Part shown: in pieces, positions 15,434 to 19,430 of the stretch
How the letters are laid out: every line of letters starts with the position of its first letter
Position numbering within the stretch: position 1 is the stretch's first letter
NCBI GenBank assembly: GCA_029065825.1
Contig: JAIEHQ010000081.1
Coordinates: 9,082 to 28,511 of the forward strand
From: Alistipes sp.
GTDB taxonomy: Bacteria; Bacteroidota; Bacteroidia; Bacteroidales; Rikenellaceae
Direction: 5' to 3'
DNA length: 19,430 bases
The notes under the pieces: model-generated
What the model was told of the DNA's origin: nothing
Seen by the model: the letters and a program-made list of their open reading frames with translations, nothing else
Database searches by the model: none
Translations under genes and position numbers: made by a program

Positions 15434-16567
15434 TCAGTATTTGAGCGGCTGCCCGCCGTCGCCGGGGCGGCCGCGCAGCGCCCGCCAGGCGTAGGCGATG
15501 TAGGCCGCGACGAAGGGGATGAAGCACGAGACGATGCTCATCGCCTTGAGCGTGAAGAGGCTCGACGAGGAGTTGGCGATCGTCAGCGAGGAGTCGAGGT
15601 CCGCGAGCGACGGATAGTAGGCCGTGTCGTTCCAGCCGGCCGTGAGCAGCAGCGCCAGCACCGTGAGGACCGCGCCCGGGCCGCTCCACCGGATCGCCCG
15701 CCGGTCGCCGCGCCAGCCCGAGAGGATGCCCCGGAGCACCAGCGCCACGCCCGCGAGCAGTCCGGCCAGGAGGTAGGGCATTTCGAACAGGTTGTGCAGG
15801 TACTTGTAGGGTTCGGCGGCGATCGTGCCGGTGGTCGGATCGTAGCTCCAGCCCGTCGAGAGGAGGAGACTGACGAGGAAGACGAGGAAGAAGAGCAGGA
15901 ACGCCCCGGCGGCGCAGAGCGAGCGGCGGCGCGACCGTTCGCGGATCGTCGTGTCGTCGATGTCGCTCATGAAGTAGTGGAGCGCCAGCATGCGCGAGAG
16001 GAAGAGCACGGCCAGCCCCAGCGCCACGTTGCGGTAGTCGAGCACCGCCTCCAGCCCGTGCCAGGGGGTCGTCCACTGCGAGATGGTCGTGTCGCCGCCC
16101 AGGTCGGCCATGTTGAGGCGATCGACCGTGAAGTTCGCGCCCGTGAAGAGGGTGCCGACGGCCGTGCCCAGCAGCAGAGTGCCGACTATTCCGTTGATTC
16201 GGAGAAACCATTCGAAGGTTCGCTGCCCGAGAAGGTTGTTCGGCTTGCGGCGGTACTCGTAGGAGACGGCCTGCAGGACGAAGACCAGCAGGATCAGCAT
16301 CCAGACGTAGAACGCCCCGCCGAAGCTGGTCGAGTAGAAGAGCGGGAAGGAGGCGAAGAACGCTCCGCCGAAGGTAACGAGCGTCGTGAAGGTCAGCTCC
16401 CATTTGCGGCCCAGCGAATTGACGATCAGGTCGCGTTCGTGTTCCGTGCGGCCGATGGTGCAGAGGAGTCCCTGTCCGCCCTGGACGAAGAGCAGGAAGA
16501 CGAGCAGTGCGCCCAGCAGGGAGATCAGGAACCACCAGTAGTGTTGCAGCAGGTTTAAAGTGTCCAT
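15434..16567 (-). CDS. cydB: Cytochrome bd ubiquinol oxidase subunit II
   Basis: CydB is the haem-free partner of CydA in the membrane-bound cytochrome bd quinol oxidase, which reduces oxygen at high affinity. The 377-residue product is almost wholly hydrophobic, with about eight or nine membrane segments beginning at residues 12-30 (WWFLISLLGALLVFLLF). The family stretch GRKWELTFTTLVTFGGAFFASFPLFYST is recognisable, as are the second-half segments FMSDIDD and FEMPYLLAGLLAGVALVL. It starts 6 nt after cydA. The position in a DUF4492-cydA-cydB operon supports the call. A hairpin terminator follows in the convergent region. Confidence 0.95.
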   Translation of the reverse strand: MDTLNLLQHYWWFLISLLGALLVFLLFVQGGQGLLCTIGRTEHERDLIVNSLGRKWELTFTTLVTFGGAFFASFPLFYSTSFGGAFYVWMLILLVFVLQAVSYEYRRKPNNLLGQRTFEWFLRINGIVGTLLLGTAVGTLFTGANFTVDRLNMADLGGDTTISQWTTPWHGLEAVLDYRNVALGLAVLFLSRMLALHYFMSDIDDTTIRERSRRRSLCAAGAFLLFFLVFLVSLLLSTGWSYDPTTGTIAAEPYKYLHNLFEMPYLLAGLLAGVALVLRGILSGWRGDRRAIRWSGPGAVLTVLALLLTAGWNDTAYYPSLADLDSSLTIANSSSSLFTLKAMSIVSCFIPFVAAYIAYAWRALRGRPGDGGQPLKY

Positions 16568-16573
16568 ATCGTT

Positions 16574-18139
16574 TTACTCTTTTTCGGGTCCGATTTTGAT
16601 CTGTTTGCAAAGGATGCTCACTTCGGCGGCGAGCAGTGCCGCGAAGAGGGCCAGGAAGAGGAAGAAGGTGGTGGCGACCGAACTGCTGGCGATGCGCGAG
16701 GCGGCCACGCCGACCGGCATCAGGTCCTGGATCGCCCAGGGCTGGCGGCCCACCTCGGCGACGATCCATCCGGCCTGCGAGGCGAGGTAGGCGGCCGGGA
16801 GGCAGAACAGCAGCACGTAGAGCATCCAGCGCCGGCGTTCGAGCGTCTCGCGGCGGTTGAACCACCAGGCCGCCGCCAGCACCAGGATGAAGAGCATGCC
16901 CGCGCCGACCATCACGCGGAACGAGTAGAAGAGCATCGGTACGTTCGGCACGATCTGCCGGGGTGAGGTAAGGTAGCCGTAGCCGAAGTAGGCGAAATAT
17001 TCGCGCAGGAACTCCTCTCCCTCGGGGGTGGTGGGGTCGAATTCGGCGCGGATCGCCTCCAGGGTCTCCGGGTCGCCCGCCTCGCGGGCTTCGCGGAAGC
17101 GTTTGAGTTCGTCGATCGCCACGCGGCCCCGCTCGATCTTCTCGGCAGCGGACATGATGCCGTAGCGGGGGTTGCCCTCGACCAGGTCGTCGATGCCCGG
17201 AACGAAGGCATCGGCATCGCGGAAGCTCATGAGTGAAAGCATCTTCGGGATCTCCAGCCGGAAATAGAAGGGGGCTTCGCCCTCTGCGCGCTCCGCTTCG
17301 GGGCGCAGCACGCCGACGGCCGTGAGCGGCGCGCCCTCACGTCCCTCGTAGAGCGCCTCCATCGCGGCGAGCTTCATGGGCTGCACCTGCGCCACGATCG
17401 CGCCCGAGCGGTCGCCCGAGTAGGCTGTGACCAGCGCCGAGACCACTCCGAAGAGCGAGGCGATGCCGATGCTGCGGCGGGCCATCTCCCGCTCGCGTCC
17501 CCGCAGCAGATACCAGGCCGAGACGGCGCAGACGAACAGTGCGGCCAGTACGTAGGAGGAGGTAACCGTGTGCGTGAACTTGTTGATCGCGACGGGCGAG
17601 AGCAGTACCTCCCAGAAGGAGGTCATCTCGTTGCGCACGGTGTCGATGTTGAAGGTGCAGCCGACGGGATACTGCATCCAGGAGTTGGCCACCAGAATCC
17701 AGAGGGCCGAAAGGTTGGCGCCGACGGCCGTCAGCCACGTGGCCGAGAGGTGGAATCCCCGGCCGACCTTCTCCCAGCCGAAGAACATGACGGCGACGAA
17801 GGTGCTCTCGAGGAAGAAGGCCAGGATGCCTTCGATGGCCAGCGGCGCGCCGAAGATGTCGCCCACGAAGTGGGAGTAGTTCGACCAGTTGGTGCCGAAC
17901 TCGAACTCGAGGATCAGTCCGGTCGCCACGCCGATGGCGAAGTTGATGCCGAACAGGCGCATCCAGAATTTGGCGGTGCGTTTCCAGAAGGGGTCGCCCG
18001 TGCGGTAATAGAGGGTCTCCATGATGGCGCAGAGGATGCTCAGCCCCAGCGTGAGGGGGACGAACAGCCAGTGGTAGATGGCCGTCATCGCGAATTGCGC
18101 CCGCGACCAATCGACGGTCTGCAGATAATCCGATAGCAT
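16574..18139 (-). CDS. cydA: Cytochrome bd ubiquinol oxidase subunit I
   Basis: CydA binds haems b558, b595 and d and oxidises quinol. The 521 residues keep the key ligands at E. coli-like spacing: His23 (TAIYHWLFVPLT), His190 (NKFTHTVTSSY), Met410 (YSFRVMVGAGM), Glu103 and Glu111 in the proton/haem segment, Glu463 in GWIVAEVGRQPW, and the quinol-site residues Lys256 and Glu261 (QPMKLAAMEALYE). About 140 residues of soluble loop (roughly 260-400) place it in the long Q-loop class. It follows the DUF4492 gene by 11 nt and precedes cydB by 6 nt, so the three are one operon. It allows oxygen scavenging and respiration at trace oxygen in an otherwise anaerobic lifestyle. Confidence 0.97.
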   Translation of the reverse strand: MLSDYLQTVDWSRAQFAMTAIYHWLFVPLTLGLSILCAIMETLYYRTGDPFWKRTAKFWMRLFGINFAIGVATGLILEFEFGTNWSNYSHFVGDIFGAPLAIEGILAFFLESTFVAVMFFGWEKVGRGFHLSATWLTAVGANLSALWILVANSWMQYPVGCTFNIDTVRNEMTSFWEVLLSPVAINKFTHTVTSSYVLAALFVCAVSAWYLLRGREREMARRSIGIASLFGVVSALVTAYSGDRSGAIVAQVQPMKLAAMEALYEGREGAPLTAVGVLRPEAERAEGEAPFYFRLEIPKMLSLMSFRDADAFVPGIDDLVEGNPRYGIMSAAEKIERGRVAIDELKRFREAREAGDPETLEAIRAEFDPTTPEGEEFLREYFAYFGYGYLTSPRQIVPNVPMLFYSFRVMVGAGMLFILVLAAAWWFNRRETLERRRWMLYVLLFCLPAAYLASQAGWIVAEVGRQPWAIQDLMPVGVAASRIASSSVATTFFLFLALFAALLAAEVSILCKQIKIGPEKE

Positions 18140-18150
18140 ACGAAAACGAG

Positions 18151-18372
18151 TTATTGGTTAATGTCGGTTAATTGTTCGAGTACGTGGTCGCTCTGCTGGC
18201 GGGGCGTCATGCCGGCCAGCAGGTCGGGGAAGAAGAAGAGCCGCAGCACGGCGAACATGATGAAGAGCTTGACGAGGATGATGGCCCACAGCGTGCGGCC
18301 GATGGTCATCGAGCGGAAGCCTTCCGCATAAAACCGGAAAACCTCCCGGGGAGTCGGAATGCGGGCAGTCAT
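18151..18372 (-). CDS. DUF4492 small membrane protein of the cyd operon
   Basis: This 73-residue protein starts MTARIPTPREVFRFYAEGF and has one hydrophobic segment (about residues 28-50, LWAIILVKLFIMFAVLRLFFF) followed by a polar tail. Sequence pattern and position before cydA match the DUF4492 family, which is found with cytochrome bd genes in Bacteroidota and Campylobacterota. A role as a small accessory subunit analogous to CydX is a reasonable inference, not proven, and there is no clear sequence likeness to CydX. The start ATG lies about 20 nt from a TATATTTG promoter box. The stop lies 11 nt before cydA. Confidence 0.88.
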   Translation of the reverse strand: MTARIPTPREVFRFYAEGFRSMTIGRTLWAIILVKLFIMFAVLRLFFFPDLLAGMTPRQQSDHVLEQLTDINQ

Positions 18373-18392
18373 GGTCGGAAGCGTTCGTTTCT

Positions 18393-18400
18393 CAAATATA
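18393..18400 (-). promoter_or_regulatory. Promoter of the cyd operon
   Basis: On the - strand TATATTTG fits the Bacteroidota -7 consensus exactly, 20 nt before the DUF4492 start codon, within a strongly AT-rich stretch (about 18390-18430). About 19 nt further upstream is a T-rich TTTTTC that could act as the -33 element. Confidence 0.65.
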
Positions 18401-18429
18401 GGAATAAAAAGTGAATTTCGAAAAATAAA

Positions 18430-18445
18430 AACGGAGAAATCCGTT
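18430..18445. promoter_or_regulatory. Inverted repeat between the divergent promoters
   Basis: AACGGA-GAAA-TCCGTT has perfect 6-nt arms. It overlaps the -33 element of the + strand promoter and lies just upstream of the - strand promoter, so a bound regulator could affect both. No regulator can be assigned from sequence alone. Confidence 0.35.
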
Positions 18446-18473
18446 GGAAAATCCGGAATTGTTCGTAGATTTG
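18444..18473 (+). promoter_or_regulatory. Promoter of the arsR-type gene
   Basis: TTG at 18444-18446, a 19-nt spacer, and TAGATTTG at 18466-18473 reproduce the Bacteroidota -33/-7 arrangement. The -7 box ends 19 nt before the ATG at 18493. Confidence 0.7.
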
Positions 18474-18478
18474 CGAAC
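18461..18478. promoter_or_regulatory. Candidate autoregulatory operator
   Basis: GTTCG (18461-18465) and CGAAC (18474-18478) form a perfect inverted repeat whose 8-nt centre is exactly the -7 box TAGATTTG. ArsR-family repressors commonly bind dyads overlapping their own promoter, so autorepression is inferred. GTTCGTA recurs at 18849-18855 before the next gene, without the matching right arm. Confidence 0.45.
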
Positions 18479-18492
18479 GAAACGAAAACCGA

Positions 18493-18831
18493 ATGACCGA
18501 CGAACGGAAATATACGGAGCGGCAGCTGCAGCTCGCCTCTTTTGCCAAGGCGATGGGACATCCTGCGCGTATTGCGATCCTGCAATTTCTTGCGCAGCAG
18601 CGGTGTTGTTTCTTCGGCGACATTCATGAGGTATTGCCAATTTCCAAGGCGACCGTGTCGCAGCACCTCAAGGAGCTGAAGGAGTCGGGATTGATCCAGG
18701 GTTCGATCGAGCCGCCGAAGGTGCGCTACTGCATCAATCGTGCAAATTGGGAGCTGGCCCGCGCGGCCTTTGCCGGATTCTTCTCCTGCGCCTCCTGCGG
18801 CGATTCGGAGGGGACGGGGTGCTGCGAATGA
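18493..18831 (+). CDS. Cysteine-rich ArsR-family transcriptional repressor
   Basis: The 112-residue product has the winged helix-turn-helix of the ArsR/SmtB family: AMGHPARIAILQFLAQ (residues 20-35), recognition helix SKATVSQHLKELKESGL (51-67), and a beta-wing IQGSIEPPKVRYCINR. It has seven cysteines: the vicinal pair Cys38-Cys39 (RCCFFGD), Cys80, Cys99 and Cys102 (SCASC), and Cys110-Cys111 (GCC at the C-terminus). This suggests sensing of a thiophilic metal, arsenite or thiol oxidation, but the inducer cannot be read from sequence. It is divergent from the cyd operon and followed by a thioredoxin-fold gene after 57 nt. It probably represses itself and that gene; control of cyd is possible. 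Confidence 0.9.
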   Translation: MTDERKYTERQLQLASFAKAMGHPARIAILQFLAQQRCCFFGDIHEVLPISKATVSQHLKELKESGLIQGSIEPPKVRYCINRANWELARAAFAGFFSCASCGDSEGTGCCE

Positions 18832-18888
18832 TTTTTTTTGAATGCAATGTTCGTAATTCGACGAAAAACAAATAAAAAAAGGCCTTCT

Positions 18889-19395
18889 ATGAAACGTTTC
18901 CTCTGCATGACGGGTGTGCTGCTCGCTGCTGCGTTCGCGGCGGCACAGAATCTCTGGCCGGAACAGCCGGTGTGCGACATGAACGGGCGGGTGTGCCGGA
19001 TTGCCGACTACGCCAATGAAAAGGGATGCACGCTCCTTGTCTTCTGGAAAACCTGCTGCCCGAACAATATCGCGATGCTGGACGAGCTGTACGATGCCTG
19101 GAGTGGGTGCCGCGACAGGGTGAGGGTCAGGATTGTCCTCGTCTCGGTGGACGACCAGCGCACCGCCGGGCGTGTCAGATCGGTGGTCGGCAGCAACGGA
19201 TGGGGCTGGGAGGTGGTCATGGACCGCAACAGGGAGCTGGCCCGGAGCTATCATGCGGTCGTTCCGCCCCAGTGGATTGCGCTGGATCGTTCGGGAAAGG
19301 AGATTTTTCGATGCAAGATTACCCGGGGGGCGACCGATTCGGAACTTTATTTCGACAAACTGATATCTATAATTGACAAACTGGAGGAAAAATGA
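18889..19395 (+). CDS. Exported thioredoxin-fold (TlpA-like) protein with CCPNN active site
   Basis: The 168-residue product begins with a clear signal peptide (MKRFLCMTGVLLAAAFAAAQ, likely cleaved near residue 19). The thioredoxin fold is indicated by CTLLVFWKTCCPNN (residues 47-60), IVLVSVDDQ and the cis-Pro segment VVPPQWIALDRSGKEIF. In TlpA-like proteins the motif is normally W-C-x-x-C; here the nucleophile position is Cys57, preceded by Cys56, and the resolving Cys is replaced by Asn. It may use the vicinal pair, be a one-cysteine variant, or bind a metal or haem intermediate. ATG 18889 is chosen because it gives a proper signal peptide; an in-frame TTG at 18838 would prefix a basic stretch. 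Its stop overlaps the start of the next gene. Confidence 0.78.
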   Translation: MKRFLCMTGVLLAAAFAAAQNLWPEQPVCDMNGRVCRIADYANEKGCTLLVFWKTCCPNNIAMLDELYDAWSGCRDRVRVRIVLVSVDDQRTAGRVRSVVGSNGWGWEVVMDRNRELARSYHAVVPPQWIALDRSGKEIFRCKITRGATDSELYFDKLISIIDKLEEK

Positions 19396-19430
19396 TGACA
19401 AGAGGATTTTTGCTGGGAGCGGTGTGGCTG
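19392..19430 (+). CDS. Start of a membrane or exported protein (truncated by window end)
   Basis: An ATG at 19392 overlaps the preceding stop (ATGA) and opens MMTRGFLLGAVWL to the window end. The basic residue followed by a hydrophobic run looks like a signal peptide or membrane anchor. Four-base overlap suggests translational coupling with the thioredoxin-fold gene. Nothing more can be said about function. Confidence 0.5.
   Translation, partial: MMTRGFLLGAVWL

Noticed and set aside
15314..16558. Long + strand frame opposite cydB
   Set aside because: Low-complexity Arg/Glu/Gln-rich translation with no motif; it is the complement of a clear CydB.

Overview
The window is a GC-rich stretch of a Bacteroidota chromosome, most likely from the order Bacteroidales and Alistipes-like (family Rikenellaceae). 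Three things support this. Promoter boxes of the Bacteroidota type TAnnTTTG stand before several transcription units. A DUF4492 small membrane protein precedes cydA, an arrangement typical of Bacteroidota. The coding regions are GC-rich, while the short gaps upstream of start codons are AT-rich. The genus is an inference; the phylum is much safer.

Positions 1-15208 (+ strand) are a nucleotide-biosynthesis block. It starts with pyrE (5' end outside the window) and pyrB (orotate phosphoribosyltransferase and aspartate carbamoyltransferase). A 501-bp non-coding interval follows. Then come purE-purK, purL-purC-purF, purM-purN, purH-purD and folD. Together they supply every enzyme of de novo IMP synthesis except PurB (adenylosuccinate lyase). 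FolD makes the 10-formyl-tetrahydrofolate that PurN and PurH consume. Many junctions are very tight (purE/purK overlap; purC-purF and purM-purN 3 nt; purH-purD 6 nt), so the pur genes probably form one or a few transcripts. PyrB is unusual: it carries at its C-terminus a PyrI-like four-cysteine zinc domain, without the allosteric nucleotide-binding domain and without a separate pyrI gene in view.

The interval before purE is the most interesting non-coding part. It holds a terminator for pyrEB, a promoter, a structured stretch of about 245 nt, and a strong hairpin plus T-rich tail ending about 30 nt before the purE start. This could be a transcription-attenuated leader or a separate small RNA. 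A 49-codon Arg-rich reading frame ends just before the terminator stem.

Positions 15209-15433 are a convergent intergenic region with three hairpins, one of them a very long terminator.

Positions 15434-18372 (- strand) hold the cytochrome bd oxidase operon: a DUF4492 small membrane protein, cydA and cydB. It is divergent from a + strand unit (18493 to the window end): a cysteine-rich ArsR-family repressor, an exported thioredoxin-fold protein whose CxxC is replaced by CCPNN, and the start of another exported or membrane protein. The 120-bp divergent region has a promoter on each strand and two inverted repeats, one of which brackets the -7 box of the arsR-type gene. I see no tRNA, rRNA, CRISPR array, insertion sequence or phage gene.
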